Counted from the first letter of the stretch, positions 24,883 through 33,565 are shown. The stretch: DNA of 64,000 nt from CAZXEU01 sp965207385 (GCA_965207385.1 CBDBLZ010000008.1:1-64000); one strand, 5' to 3'. Translations and numbers: made by a program. Notes: generated by a model from the letters alone, not told the origin.

Positions 24883-27786
24883 ATGCCCTGCCTCGATATG
24901 CGCCTTCCCGTCGCCATTTCCGTGGCCATTCTTGCCTCGGCGTGCAACAGGAGTCAGCTGCCTCCCCATAGCGCCGATTCTGCACTGCAGATGTTTGAAA
25001 TTGTGGAAGGCTTTTCCATCGAGCTGTTTGCCGCCGAGCCGCTGGTCATGGACCCGGTAGCCATGGAAATAGACGAGTACGGGCGCCTGTACGTGGTAGA
25101 GATGCCCGGCTACCCGCTCGACACCAGCGGTTCCGGAAGGATCAGGATGCTGCACGATACGGACGGTGACGGCACCCCGGACGAAGCCACCATGTTCGCG
25201 GATGGCCTGCGACTGCCCACAGGCGTAATGCGCTGGAAGGAAGGCATTCTCGTTACCGATCCGCCTGATGTGCTCTACCTGGAAGACACCGACGGCGATG
25301 GCCGCTCGGACTTGCGTAGGCGCATGCTGACTGGCTTCGCGCTGAGCAATCCCCAGCACAACGCGAACACGCCCGTTTACGGTCTGGACAACTGGATTTA
25401 CGTTGCCAACAATGCCACGATTTCGTGGACGGAGAAGTACGCCGATCCGTTCGGCGACCGCGGCGACGAAATCCATTTTGTGGCGCGGCCCGCCGGGCCG
25501 CGCCTGCCCAGAAACGGCGCTGACCGCAACATTCGCTTTCGCCCGGACAGCTACGAGCTCGAGTCGCTCAGCGGCAAGTCCCAGTTCGGCCACACGTTCG
25601 ACGCGTGGGGACGCCACTTCCTGAACGACAACAGCCACCACCATTACTACGAGGCCATAGCGGCGCGCTACTTCGAGCGCAATACATCCGCCCCGGTGGG
25701 ACAGGCCACCCAGTCCTCCTCCGATCACGGCGACGCCGCGGAGGTCTATCCCATTACCGTGCGTCCGGAGCATCAGCTCCTCACAGACCGCGGCGTTTTC
25801 ACCTCGGCCTGTGGCATCACCTACTACCTGGGCGGGCTGTTCCCGGCGCCGTACGATGAGGGGGTCACCTTCTCGGCCGAGCCCGTGCATAACCTCGTGC
25901 ACGTGGACAAGGTGCGCAGCGAAGGGGCGGGATTTGTGGCCTCGCGCATGCACGAGGGGCGCGAGTTCCTGGCTTCATCGGACAGCTGGTTTCGACCAGT
26001 CAGCTTCCGTCTGGGCCCGGACGGAGCACTCTATCTCGTCGACTACTACCGGCAGATAGTCGAGCACCCGGAATGGATGGACGATGCCGTGGTCAGCGCA
26101 GGCAATTTGCAGCGAGGCTCGGACCGCGGCAGAATCTACCGCATTGTACCGCGCGGCACCGATCCGCCGCGGTGGCTCGGTGCGCTCGATCCCGGCTCGT
26201 CGGAAGACCTCGTGGCAAGGCTTGACGATCCAAACGTCTGGTGGCGCCTGAGCGCCCAGCGGCTCCTTCTGGATCGCCAGGACACAGCAGCGGCCCCCCT
26301 GCTTCGTGCGATGGCTGCCGAAGCAGCTACGGCGGAGGGCCGGCTCCAGGCCCTCTGGACGCTCGATGGCCTGCGGCTGCTGGACAGTGATCTCCTGCAG
26401 GCCGCACTGCGCGATCCCCATCCGGGCGTGCGGGAAAATGCCGTGCGGCTGGCGGAAAAGCACCTTGAACAATGGCCGAACCTGGCCGCGGACATTGTCG
26501 CCTCCGGCGACGATCCGGACCCCAGGGTCCGATTCCAGGCACTGAACTCGCTCGGTTTGGTAGAGGGCAGCGAGGCAACGCGCGCGCAGAGGCAGATCCT
26601 GGAGCAGGATATGCAGGATGAATGGGTGCAGGCTGCGGCACTGTTATCCATGGACGTGACCGAACTGTTTGAGGCGGCGCTGTCCCGCCAGGGGTTTCCA
26701 GGTTTCGTGGAGCGCATTGCCGAATCAATGGCCCGAAGCGGCAGCGGCAGCATGCTGCTGGGGCGCGTGCTGGTAGCGGATGCAGATGCCTGGTGGCACG
26801 CGCCGGCCCTGAAGGGGCTTGCACGCGGTGGCAGCTCGAGAACGCTGGCACACGAGGAGGTGCAGTCACTGTCGGCGCGCCTTTGGGCTGCGACCGACAC
26901 AGAGGTTGCGCGCGCAGCGCTCGAGATTCTCAACGAGGCAGAATTGCCGCAGCAGACCCTGGAAGCGGCTATTGCCGTAGCAGCAAACCGTCGTGAACCG
27001 GTTGAGCGCAGAACGCTGGCAGTGGACGTGCTGGCTACGGACGGCAGCCTGGCTAGCGAGCTGCTGCGCTTGCTCAGCCCGGAGCAGCCACTGGACGTGC
27101 AGCTGGCGGCACTGCGCGGACTGGGGAGCGCGGGGGGCGCAAGCGCCGGCCGCGAGGTATTGGCCAGATGGCCCGTGCTTACGCCACGCCTGAGGCAGGA
27201 AGCGCTCCGCATCTTCTTTACTATCGAACGCGCGCCCTTGCTCATGGAGGCACTGGAAGACGGGCGCATACTTCCGTCCGAGCTATCGTGGAACCAGCGG
27301 GTCCGTCTCATGCGGGACACGGAAGAGCCCCTGCGCACCAGAGCCCGTACACTGCTGCAGGCAGATGACTTTGCCGCCGAGCCCTCTAAATCCGGCACCC
27401 AGGGAAACGCAGAGCGCGGTGCGGCCATTTACGCCAGCCTGTGCGCCACTTGCCACGCGGGCGGAACCTTCGGTCCCGACCTGGCTACGGTGCGCCACTG
27501 GCCGAGTGCCATTCTTGCGGCCGACATCCGCAACCCGGACCGATCCATCGCCAGCGGGTATGGACTGTGGGACATCGTCACGGGAGCAGGTGATTCGCTT
27601 CGCGGTATTATCGGCTCCGAGACACCGTCCGCCATAACGCTTGTCACGCAGTCTGAACGCACAACTATCCTGCGATCCAACATCGCCGGGGTCCGCCCGG
27701 TTGTGGCGTCAGCCATGCCCGGGAGTCTTGTCCCGGACGATGAATCCATGGAGGACCTGGTGGCCTATCTGAAAAGGCCGAATTGA
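24883..27786 (+). CDS. PVC-type membrane-bound dehydrogenase with HEAT-like repeats and c-type heme
   Basis: 967 residues. An N-terminal signal ending in a lipobox-like LASAC suggests a lipoprotein. Residues about 35-430 form the PVC-type dehydrogenase propeller (VAMEIDEYGRLYVVEM, FGHTFDAWGRHFLNDN, FRLGPDGALYLVDYY). Residues about 430-830 are alpha-helical HEAT-like repeats. The C-terminal cytochrome domain has a CATCH heme site at 854-858 and a downstream Met near 945 as possible axial ligand. Such proteins pass electrons from periplasmic sugar oxidation to the respiratory chain. It sits between the LamG and DUF1080 genes and is the natural electron acceptor for this locus (inference). Confidence 0.85.
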   Translation: MPCLDMRLPVAISVAILASACNRSQLPPHSADSALQMFEIVEGFSIELFAAEPLVMDPVAMEIDEYGRLYVVEMPGYPLDTSGSGRIRMLHDTDGDGTPDEATMFADGLRLPTGVMRWKEGILVTDPPDVLYLEDTDGDGRSDLRRRMLTGFALSNPQHNANTPVYGLDNWIYVANNATISWTEKYADPFGDRGDEIHFVARPAGPRLPRNGADRNIRFRPDSYELESLSGKSQFGHTFDAWGRHFLNDNSHHHYYEAIAARYFERNTSAPVGQATQSSSDHGDAAEVYPITVRPEHQLLTDRGVFTSACGITYYLGGLFPAPYDEGVTFSAEPVHNLVHVDKVRSEGAGFVASRMHEGREFLASSDSWFRPVSFRLGPDGALYLVDYYRQIVEHPEWMDDAVVSAGNLQRGSDRGRIYRIVPRGTDPPRWLGALDPGSSEDLVARLDDPNVWWRLSAQRLLLDRQDTAAAPLLRAMAAEAATAEGRLQALWTLDGLRLLDSDLLQAALRDPHPGVRENAVRLAEKHLEQWPNLAADIVASGDDPDPRVRFQALNSLGLVEGSEATRAQRQILEQDMQDEWVQAAALLSMDVTELFEAALSRQGFPGFVERIAESMARSGSGSMLLGRVLVADADAWWHAPALKGLARGGSSRTLAHEEVQSLSARLWAATDTEVARAALEILNEAELPQQTLEAAIAVAANRREPVERRTLAVDVLATDGSLASELLRLLSPEQPLDVQLAALRGLGSAGGASAGREVLARWPVLTPRLRQEALRIFFTIERAPLLMEALEDGRILPSELSWNQRVRLMRDTEEPLRTRARTLLQADDFAAEPSKSGTQGNAERGAAIYASLCATCHAGGTFGPDLATVRHWPSAILAADIRNPDRSIASGYGLWDIVTGAGDSLRGIIGSETPSAITLVTQSERTTILRSNIAGVRPVVASAMPGSLVPDDESMEDLVAYLKRPN

Positions 27787-27843
27787 GCCGCGATCGACCT
27801 GCTGCCCCTGTAACCTGCCCCTGCGCACAACCTGCCCGATACC

Positions 27844-28593
27844 ATGCATTTCCGCTCTCTTCTGCTGATTCCGGCGCTGATGCTCCTGAATTCGAATGCG
27901 ACCGCCCAGATTCCTTCTTTGGATGAGTGGGCCGTCCATGACCTCGACCGTCCGCAACCGGCCATGGTTGCGCCCGGAGCTCCGGTCAGCATCGCGCCGC
28001 CCTCGGATGCCATGGTGCTGTTCGACGGCACGGACCTTTCCCAATGGGAGCACCTGAGCGGAGAGGCTGCTTCATGGATTATCAACGACGGCTACATGGA
28101 AGTAGCGCCCCGCAGCGGATCCATCCGCACGCGCGCAGGATTTGGAGACGTACAGCTTCACGTCGAGTGGTCCACTCCCAACAGCGGCTCGGGACAGGAC
28201 AGCGGCAACAGCGGTGTCTATCTCATGAGCACCTACGAAGTCCAGGTGCTGAATTCGTACGGCAATGAGACCTATCCCGACGGTCAGGCTGCAGCAATCT
28301 ACGGGCAGTATCCCCCACTCGTGAACGCCAGTCGGCCACCGGATTCATGGCAGTCCTACGACATTGTTTTCCGGCGCCCGCGCTTTGGCGGCGACGGTGT
28401 GTTGGCCTCGCCGGCACGCCTGACCGTGTTTCACAATGGCGTGCTGGTACAGGATAACGTTACGCTTACGGGTCCAACGGGGCACTATTCGCGTCCGCCC
28501 TACGCCCCTCACGAGGACCGGCTACCTATCGTGCTTCAGGACCACAACGAGCCGACCCGGTACCGCAATATCTGGATTCGCAATCTGGAGTAG
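27844..28593 (+). CDS. DUF1080 family protein (3-keto-disaccharide/glycoside hydrolase family)
   Basis: 249 residues with a Sec signal (MHFRSLLLIPALMLLNSNATAQ). DUF1080 motifs are evident: VLFDGTDLSQWEH, DGYMEVAPRSGSIRT, GFGDVQLHVEWSTP, GNSGVYLMSTYEVQVLNS, WQSYDIVFRRPRF and LQDHNEPTRYRNIWIR. The family has a concanavalin-like jelly roll; characterised members hydrolyse glycosidic bonds of 3-keto sugars. Together with the exported Gfo/Idh enzymes and TIM barrels on the other strand, this points to glycoside cleavage through a keto intermediate. It lies 57 bases after the cytochrome gene. Confidence 0.87.
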   Translation: MHFRSLLLIPALMLLNSNATAQIPSLDEWAVHDLDRPQPAMVAPGAPVSIAPPSDAMVLFDGTDLSQWEHLSGEAASWIINDGYMEVAPRSGSIRTRAGFGDVQLHVEWSTPNSGSGQDSGNSGVYLMSTYEVQVLNSYGNETYPDGQAAAIYGQYPPLVNASRPPDSWQSYDIVFRRPRFGGDGVLASPARLTVFHNGVLVQDNVTLTGPTGHYSRPPYAPHEDRLPIVLQDHNEPTRYRNIWIRNLE

Positions 28594-28605
28594 CCGGCCG
28601 AATCC

Positions 28606-29508
28606 ATGGAGTTCCTCGTGGCGGGAATCGATATCGGCGGTACGCGTACACGCTCCGCAGTCGCGTCCGTAGATGCACCCGCGAGGATACTTTGCCGGCG
28701 CGACCGAATGACGCCCGGGCCGGGCGTAGCGGCCGTCATTGACGCCATAGCGGAGGACCTGGAGGCCTGTTGCTCTGAGTTGGGCCGAGGCGATATCGTC
28801 GCTGCGGGCTGTACTGCGCCCGGGATGACCGACCCGGAGCGCGGTCTCGTAGTGGAGGCTGCCAACCTGCCGGGATGGAATGCCGTCCCCCTGCGCAGCC
28901 TGCTTCAGCAGCGCCTGGACGTCCGGGTCGCTGTCGAAAACGACGTCAATGCAGCGGCCATGGCAGAGGCAGCCTATGGCCATGCCGCCGGATGCCGCAC
29001 TGCTGTATATGTCACGGTCAGTACCGGTATCGCGGCCGGCATCCTGGTAGACGGAAAGCTGCTCCGCGGCAGCCACCACTCGGAGGGCGAGTTGGGTTCA
29101 ATGGTTCCTGAACCTGGCCACCTCGACAAGGACTGGAGACCGAACGGCTGTCTGGAGAGTCTCGCGGCCGGCGTAGGACTGGCTGAAGCCTGGAGGAAAG
29201 CCGGTGGCAAGCCCAGTGCGCGGCACGTGTTCGAATCGGCAGAGTCGGGCAGTGAAAAGGCTCTGGCCCTGGTGCGCAGGACCCGCGACTACCTTGCGCA
29301 GGCCCTCATTGCCGTCGGCTGCATCGTTGATCCCCAGATTGTGATCCTGGGCGGCAGCATCGCCCTAAACCAGAGGGTTGTGGCCAAAGACCTTGAACAG
29401 CGCCTGCGGTCGGCACTGCCTTTTCCACCCGCGCTGGCGTTCGCCCGCTTCGGCGAAGACAACCCGCTCATCGGCGCACTCGCCATGGCCAGCGCGCTTA
29501 CGGAATGA
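28606..29508 (+). CDS. ROK family sugar kinase, variant lacking the zinc-cysteine motif
   Basis: 300 residues. The N-terminal phosphate loop is GIDIGGTRTRSAV, the catalytic region is VAVENDVNAAAMAEA, and VTVSTGIAAGILVDGKLLRG and GELGSM follow in ROK order. The usual C-x-C-G-x-x-G-C zinc motif is reduced to RPNGCLES, keeping only the last Cys, and the preceding EIGH reads ELGS. No DNA-binding N-terminus is present, so this is a kinase rather than a NagC-type repressor. It would phosphorylate the hexose released by the locus. Its 3' end overlaps the convergent RodZ-like gene by 11 bases. Confidence 0.83.
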   Translation: MEFLVAGIDIGGTRTRSAVASVDAPARILCRRDRMTPGPGVAAVIDAIAEDLEACCSELGRGDIVAAGCTAPGMTDPERGLVVEAANLPGWNAVPLRSLLQQRLDVRVAVENDVNAAAMAEAAYGHAAGCRTAVYVTVSTGIAAGILVDGKLLRGSHHSEGELGSMVPEPGHLDKDWRPNGCLESLAAGVGLAEAWRKAGGKPSARHVFESAESGSEKALALVRRTRDYLAQALIAVGCIVDPQIVILGGSIALNQRVVAKDLEQRLRSALPFPPALAFARFGEDNPLIGALAMASALTE

Positions 29509-30484
29509 CCCGAATGGTGTCGGCAGCCGGCGGGACCTCGGCGGCAGAAAGCCTGCCGTCAGCAGCCAGGCGCTCCAGCATGCCCCGACTGAGCTCGAAC
29601 GGCCGCTCCAGATCCACCGTGTCGAGGGCTATTTCGTAATTGTCCGCGAACAGTCGAATACGGTCCAGTCGTCTTTCCAGTGCGATACGGTCCTCAAAGG
29701 CATAGACAAGCGAGCTGTCCTGCTCAATCCAGTAAGGCCTTCGCAGGTCATCGTCTATTCTGACTTGCAGGCGCTCCACTATTTCCGTAGCTAGTACGGT
29801 GGCATGAATTCGGGAACCAAAGCGGATGGCTTCCGCTGCCGTCTGAGCATCTGACGCTGCGGTATCGCCGAGTGCCATACCTGGTGAATTCCCGTCAGAC
29901 AGTGCACCCGGCCCAGAGAATAACCGGAATACCAGGGCAACCACACCAGACACAAGCACCAGGGCGACGGCTATCCACAACGGCCGGGACCTGGCACGCC
30001 TTCGAAACCGCCGGCTCGGGCCGGGCGGCGGGGCAGGCTGGGTCGTCACGCTTGCCATTACGGCCGTAAAGGTATCTCCTGCCGGCGGAGCCGCGGGCTC
30101 ATCCGCTACCAATTCATGTGGTTCGGGTGATGGCAGAAGGGCCTCTTCCTCCGTCGGCTGCGCATCCTCGGCCGGATCTTCGTCCTTCTCCACGAAATCG
30201 GGCGATAGCCGGCCTGCGTATTGGTCTGCCAGCATCTCCTCAAGAGCCTGAACCATGACCTCCGCCGGAATTCCGACATGCTGCGCGTAGGTCTTGGCCA
30301 GCGACCTGAGATAGACCCGATTGAACAAGGGATTATCGAGCAGTCTCGCCTGCTCGAATTCCTCCAGTGTCGAGAGCGCAACCTTTGTGCGGACAGACAA
30401 TTCCTCAAGGGACATGCCTTGTTGCTCGCGAAGCCCGGAAAGGTCGCGAACGAATCGGCTGCGGGAATCGGAAGAATCAGACAT
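29498..30484 (-). CDS. RodZ-like HTH membrane protein
   Basis: 328 residues from ATG 30484. An N-terminal HTH domain of the RodZ/Xre type (LSGLREQQGMSLEELSVRTKVALSTLEEFEQ, then NRVYLRSLAKTYAQHVGI, split here only for description) is followed by a Pro/Glu-rich linker. One transmembrane helix (LWIAVALVLVSGVVALVF) is flanked by basic RRFRRRARSR. The C-terminal periplasmic domain is about 130 residues and beta-rich. RodZ links the MreB cytoskeleton to the elongation machinery; the family also includes poorly characterised Bacteroidota regulators. No other rod-system gene is adjacent. Confidence 0.75.
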   Translation of the reverse strand: MSDSSDSRSRFVRDLSGLREQQGMSLEELSVRTKVALSTLEEFEQARLLDNPLFNRVYLRSLAKTYAQHVGIPAEVMVQALEEMLADQYAGRLSPDFVEKDEDPAEDAQPTEEEALLPSPEPHELVADEPAAPPAGDTFTAVMASVTTQPAPPPGPSRRFRRRARSRPLWIAVALVLVSGVVALVFRLFSGPGALSDGNSPGMALGDTAASDAQTAAEAIRFGSRIHATVLATEIVERLQVRIDDDLRRPYWIEQDSSLVYAFEDRIALERRLDRIRLFADNYEIALDTVDLERPFELSRGMLERLAADGRLSAAEVPPAADTIRVIP

Positions 30485-30529
30485 CAACAGATACTCGGCG
30501 GGAAATCTCTGCCGGATGTGCTGTTAGCC

Positions 30530-30577
30530 TATAAAAGCCCAGCTTGTAACCTAAGGATTCGCCGTTCCATATAAAAG
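30530..30577 (-). promoter_or_regulatory. Pair of CTTTTATA direct repeats upstream of RodZ-like gene
   Basis: TATAAAAG occurs at 30530-30537 and again at 30570-30577 on the plus strand, i.e. CTTTTATA twice, exactly 40 bases apart, reading towards the RodZ-like start at 30484. This AT-rich stretch stands out in GC-rich surroundings. It is probably the promoter or a regulator-binding pair; which one is unknown. Confidence 0.35.
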
Positions 30578-31351
30578 TGTTGACAAAGATCCCTTGCAAA
30601 GGGCCGGATGTATACGAATTCCGGTGCAATCGGCCCCCCCGCATGCGCCGGCGGCGCCATTGACTGCGCGCCGGATTCAACCGGAAACTGGCCAGCCATT
30701 GCTCCTGCCCCAAAAACGGCTCGTGCCGGCTAGACTGTGCGCCAGTCAAACCAGCCGCAACGCCATTGCGCAGTGCGGCGCCCGCCCAGGTCGACCGGTG
30801 GTGTAGAGGCCACAGCCGGCCCGGGGCTTCGGCTCCATTCTGCGGATGGAAGGCCACGCTCCCGACAGGCAAGGACCGAAGCGGACTACCTGCTATCGGC
30901 AGGCGGAACGCCCATGCGACGCTCAAAACTATGCGAACCGAGAGCGGCTGGGCAAGCATGCCTTGACTGCGCCCGGCGGAGCGTGCGCCATCGACACGTG
31001 CTACATCGCACCCGGTCGCCGCTTGGGCAGCTGCACGAAATCCGGCCTCCCCGGGAAGACCGGCCAATTGTGAAGCCTCCGAGCCGCTTACCGGGCCAGT
31101 CTTCTTGAGTCTTGCAGGGACCTTCGGAAAGGACGCTATCCTCCGCCGGCGGAGAATGGTCTTGGCCCGATGCTGCGCCACCAATGCGGCGATCCGGCCA
31201 GTCGAGCCATCCGTCAACGCGCTCCAGGCCGGAGCCTAACGACAGACGAACCGGCTACCGAAGGACACCCTACTTTTCGCCCGAGACGTTAGCCGAGCCG
31301 GCTCCACCATAACTGCCGACCGGGCGCGGCACCCTCCCGGATGACATCCTG
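30578..31351. other. Long gap without recognised gene between RodZ-like gene and tRNA-Pro
   Basis: About 770 bases without a supportable protein gene. I looked for tmRNA, RNase P RNA, SRP RNA and 6S signatures and found none; a GGCTCCACCA string near 31300 resembles a tmRNA 3' end but has no preceding T arm. Open frames such as 30477-31217 on the minus strand show no family motif. A structured non-coding RNA remains possible. Confidence 0.4.
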
Positions 31352-31425
31352 TCGGGACGGCGAGATTCGAACTCGCGACCCCTTCAACCCCATTGAAGTG
31401 CGCTACCTGGCTGCGCTACGTCCCG
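31352..31425 (-). tRNA. tRNA-Pro (GGG anticodon)
   Basis: 74-nt cloverleaf on the minus strand. The acceptor stem CGGGACG pairs with CGTCCCG (31353-31359), with discriminator base A at 31352. The D arm contains GCGCAGCCAGGTAGCGC. The anticodon stem CTTCA/TGAAG closes a seven-base loop ATGGGGT with anticodon GGG. The T loop is TTCGAAT. CCA is not encoded. The 5' end is only 9 bases after the stop codon of the MerR gene, so the two are almost certainly on one transcript. Confidence 0.93.
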
Positions 31426-31434
31426 TTGCCGCGT

Positions 31435-31767
31435 CTACTGCAACTGGTTCGCAATGTTCTCCAGAAATCCGCGAAGCCTCAGCAGAGCGAGTCGCCTTTC
31501 ATTGGGCCGGGGTCTAGGCCTATCCTCTCGACTGAGTACGCGGCGCGCACCTTCAACGGTATACTTTTCGACGCGCAGCAGATGCATTATAGACTCGATG
31601 ACCGCAATATCCTCCGCTGTGTAAATCCTTCGGCCTACCCGGTTCTTGCGTGGATTCAACTCATCAAACTCCGCCTCCCAGTAGCGGAGAACATGCGTTT
31701 CCACCCCCATCATCGAAGCTACTTCTCCGATGGAGTAATACAACTTTGTAATGCTATTGGGCAGCAT
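31435..31767 (-). CDS. MerR family transcriptional regulator
   Basis: 110 residues from ATG 31767. An in-frame TTG at 31830 would add 21 residues not seen in the family. The sequence opens KLYYSIGEVASMMGVETHVLRYWEAEF, with the recognition helix and first wing followed by RRIYTAEDIAVIESI; it lacks a large effector domain. It is the small MerR type common in Bacteroidota. No regulated target is evident, though a divergent EamA transporter gene starts 115 bases away. The tRNA-Pro gene follows its stop by 9 bases. Confidence 0.83.
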   Translation of the reverse strand: MLPNSITKLYYSIGEVASMMGVETHVLRYWEAEFDELNPRKNRVGRRIYTAEDIAVIESIMHLLRVEKYTVEGARRVLSREDRPRPRPNERRLALLRLRGFLENIANQLQ

Positions 31768-31882
31768 GGCTGTCAGACGATTCCCATTCCCGCGGTGCGT
31801 CAGTCTCGAATTTACGAGAATTGCTAACAATTTTCATGAAGTGCGCCTGCGTATATTCCGTGCCCTGCTGAATACGCGAAAG
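31768..31882. promoter_or_regulatory. Divergent promoter region, MerR / EamA
   Basis: A 115-bp gap between divergent starts, with an AT-rich core (ACGAGAATTGCTAACAATTT near 31814). MerR proteins often control such divergent partners. No clear MerR-type palindrome with 19-bp promoter spacing was found by eye. Confidence 0.35.
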
Positions 31883-32812
31883 ATGCCGTCCTACAGGCAC
31901 GACCTGTCCCTTCTGATCGTAGTGCTGATCTGGGGCCTCAACTTTCCCATCCTGAAGGCCGTGCTGGGAAGCATGGACCCCCACGCCGTGAACCTCTTCA
32001 GGCTCTGGATGGCCGCCTTCGCGCTCGGACTCGTGCACCTTGCCCACCAGCGCAAGGCACGTCAGCCCTTTTTTGCCCCTCTGCGCACGCACTTCTGGAA
32101 GCTCCTTGTGCTCGGCATGACCGGCTTTTTTCTCTACCAGGTCTGCTTCATCGAGGGCTTGGAGAAGACTACCGCCGGAAACGCGGCTCTCATCATCGCC
32201 ACAGCTCCCATCTGGACCGGCGTCATTGCAAGCACGCTCCGCATCGAGATCATCCAGCCGGCAGAATGGCTGGGCATCGGCGCCACGATTGCCGGAGCAG
32301 CCATCATCATAGGAGGCGGGCGAGAGATTGTGGATTTTGGCGCCGATATGCAACGAGGCAACCTGATCCTTGTCCTGGCCTCGATTTGCTTTGGCACGTA
32401 CACCACGCTGTGCAAACCGCTCTCCAGATCGGTCAATCCTTCCGGCATGGCCCTCATGGCCCTGCTGCTGGCGCTGCCATTGCTTAGCGCTGTGGGGTTG
32501 ACCAGAATCCACTCGGTTGACTGGAATGCGATTACCGGCTGGCACTGGGCTGCCATCGCGTACTCGGGTTGCCTGTCCACCGGGATAACGATCGCCATCT
32601 GGAACAATTCCGTAAGGGTGGTCGGGGCCGCACATACAAGTGTTTATGCCAACCTCGTGCCCGTAATCGCCCTGATTCTGGGAGCTGTCCTGCTCCGCGA
32701 GCCTGTCTCCGTCGTGCAACTGGCCGGAGGCGGCCTCATTCTGGGCGGACTTTATTTTGTGCGCCGTCAGCGCTTACGCCGCACGCTGCCACCGGCTCCC
32801 CTGGCGTCTTGA
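31883..32812 (+). CDS. EamA-domain (DMT superfamily) transporter
   Basis: 309 residues from ATG 31883; upstream in-frame codons to 31751 would run into the divergent MerR gene. The protein is highly hydrophobic with about ten membrane helices in two EamA repeats. The first opens LLIVVLIWGLNFPILKAVL and the second spans LILVLASICFGTYTTLCKPL to LILGAVLLREPVSVVQLAGG; both repeats carry the terminal E-P motif region. The DMT family exports metabolites, amino acids or nucleotide sugars. Substrate unknown. It reads away from the MerR gene. Confidence 0.85.
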   Translation: MPSYRHDLSLLIVVLIWGLNFPILKAVLGSMDPHAVNLFRLWMAAFALGLVHLAHQRKARQPFFAPLRTHFWKLLVLGMTGFFLYQVCFIEGLEKTTAGNAALIIATAPIWTGVIASTLRIEIIQPAEWLGIGATIAGAAIIIGGGREIVDFGADMQRGNLILVLASICFGTYTTLCKPLSRSVNPSGMALMALLLALPLLSAVGLTRIHSVDWNAITGWHWAAIAYSGCLSTGITIAIWNNSVRVVGAAHTSVYANLVPVIALILGAVLLREPVSVVQLAGGGLILGGLYFVRRQRLRRTLPPAPLAS

Positions 32813-32845
32813 CGAAATGGTCCGGGCATATGTGCCGCGCCCGCA

Positions 32846-33565
32846 GTGGCTATATTTGATAGCGTCCACCTGAAACGCAGCCCGCTGTTTACGCCTTTCG
32901 GAATACAGCACGCAGCCGCGATCGCCGCGACCATTGGCGGGGCCATCTTCTTGCCCATTTGGGCCCGGCGGCTTTCCATGTCCGCTCGGATCCGGCTCAC
33001 GCGGGTATTGGCGCTCGTGATTTGCGCAAGCCAGCTATCGTGGCGACTATACCAGATGGCGGCCGGCCAATTTGACTGGCGGTCGGACCTGCCAATCAAC
33101 TTCTGCAATCTCGCCGGGCTTCTGGTACCGGCGCTAATGTGGAATCCCAGGCAGAAAGTCCACGAGGTTTTGTACTACCTGGTGCTCGCCGGAACGCTGC
33201 AGGCGGTCCTGACGCCGGATTTGGAAGAGGGCTTTCCGCACTTCGGCTACTTTGCCTACTGGATCGTCCACAGTGGACTGGTTGTCTACGTGATCCTGGT
33301 CACTGCGACTCTGCGCCTGATTCCGAGTGCAATGGGCATGCTCAAGACCCTCGGCTGGCTAAATCTCTATGCCTTCGCAGCAGTCCTATTCAACCTCGCC
33401 TTTGGAACAAACTACATGTACATGATGCACAAGCCGCCCACGCCGACGCTACTGGACGTGTTTGGACCCTGGCCCTGGTACATCCTGGTGTGCGAAGCGG
33501 CGGCCCTTGTGCTTTTCCTGGCGGCCTACGTGCCCGTGGCAAGGATGCAAACATCAGTGCGATGA
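32846..33565 (+). CDS. YwaF/TIGR02206-like integral membrane protein
   Basis: 239 residues from a GTG at 32846, with about six membrane helices. Family-type features are the HxxAI start (FGIQHAAAIAATIGG), DLPINFCNLAGLL after the second helix, GTLQAVLTPDLEEGFPHF, and FGTNYMYMMHKPPTPTLLD before the last helix, with GPWPWYI. The family is uncharacterised. It lies 33 bases downstream of the EamA gene and could be co-transcribed with it. Confidence 0.8.
   Translation: MAIFDSVHLKRSPLFTPFGIQHAAAIAATIGGAIFLPIWARRLSMSARIRLTRVLALVICASQLSWRLYQMAAGQFDWRSDLPINFCNLAGLLVPALMWNPRQKVHEVLYYLVLAGTLQAVLTPDLEEGFPHFGYFAYWIVHSGLVVYVILVTATLRLIPSAMGMLKTLGWLNLYAFAAVLFNLAFGTNYMYMMHKPPTPTLLDVFGPWPWYILVCEAAALVLFLAAYVPVARMQTSVR

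Noticed and set aside
26136..27428. 430-residue Ser-rich minus-strand frame inside the cytochrome gene
   Set aside because: It is antisense to the HEAT-like repeat region; the Ser/Arg bias is that of a reverse-complement shadow.
31290..31320. GGCTCCACCA string resembling the 3' end of tmRNA
   Set aside because: No T arm, acceptor pairing or tag-coding region could be found upstream.
31352..31425. tRNA-Pro as an integration site of a mobile element
   Set aside because: No integrase and no duplicated tRNA 3' segment were seen on either side within the window.
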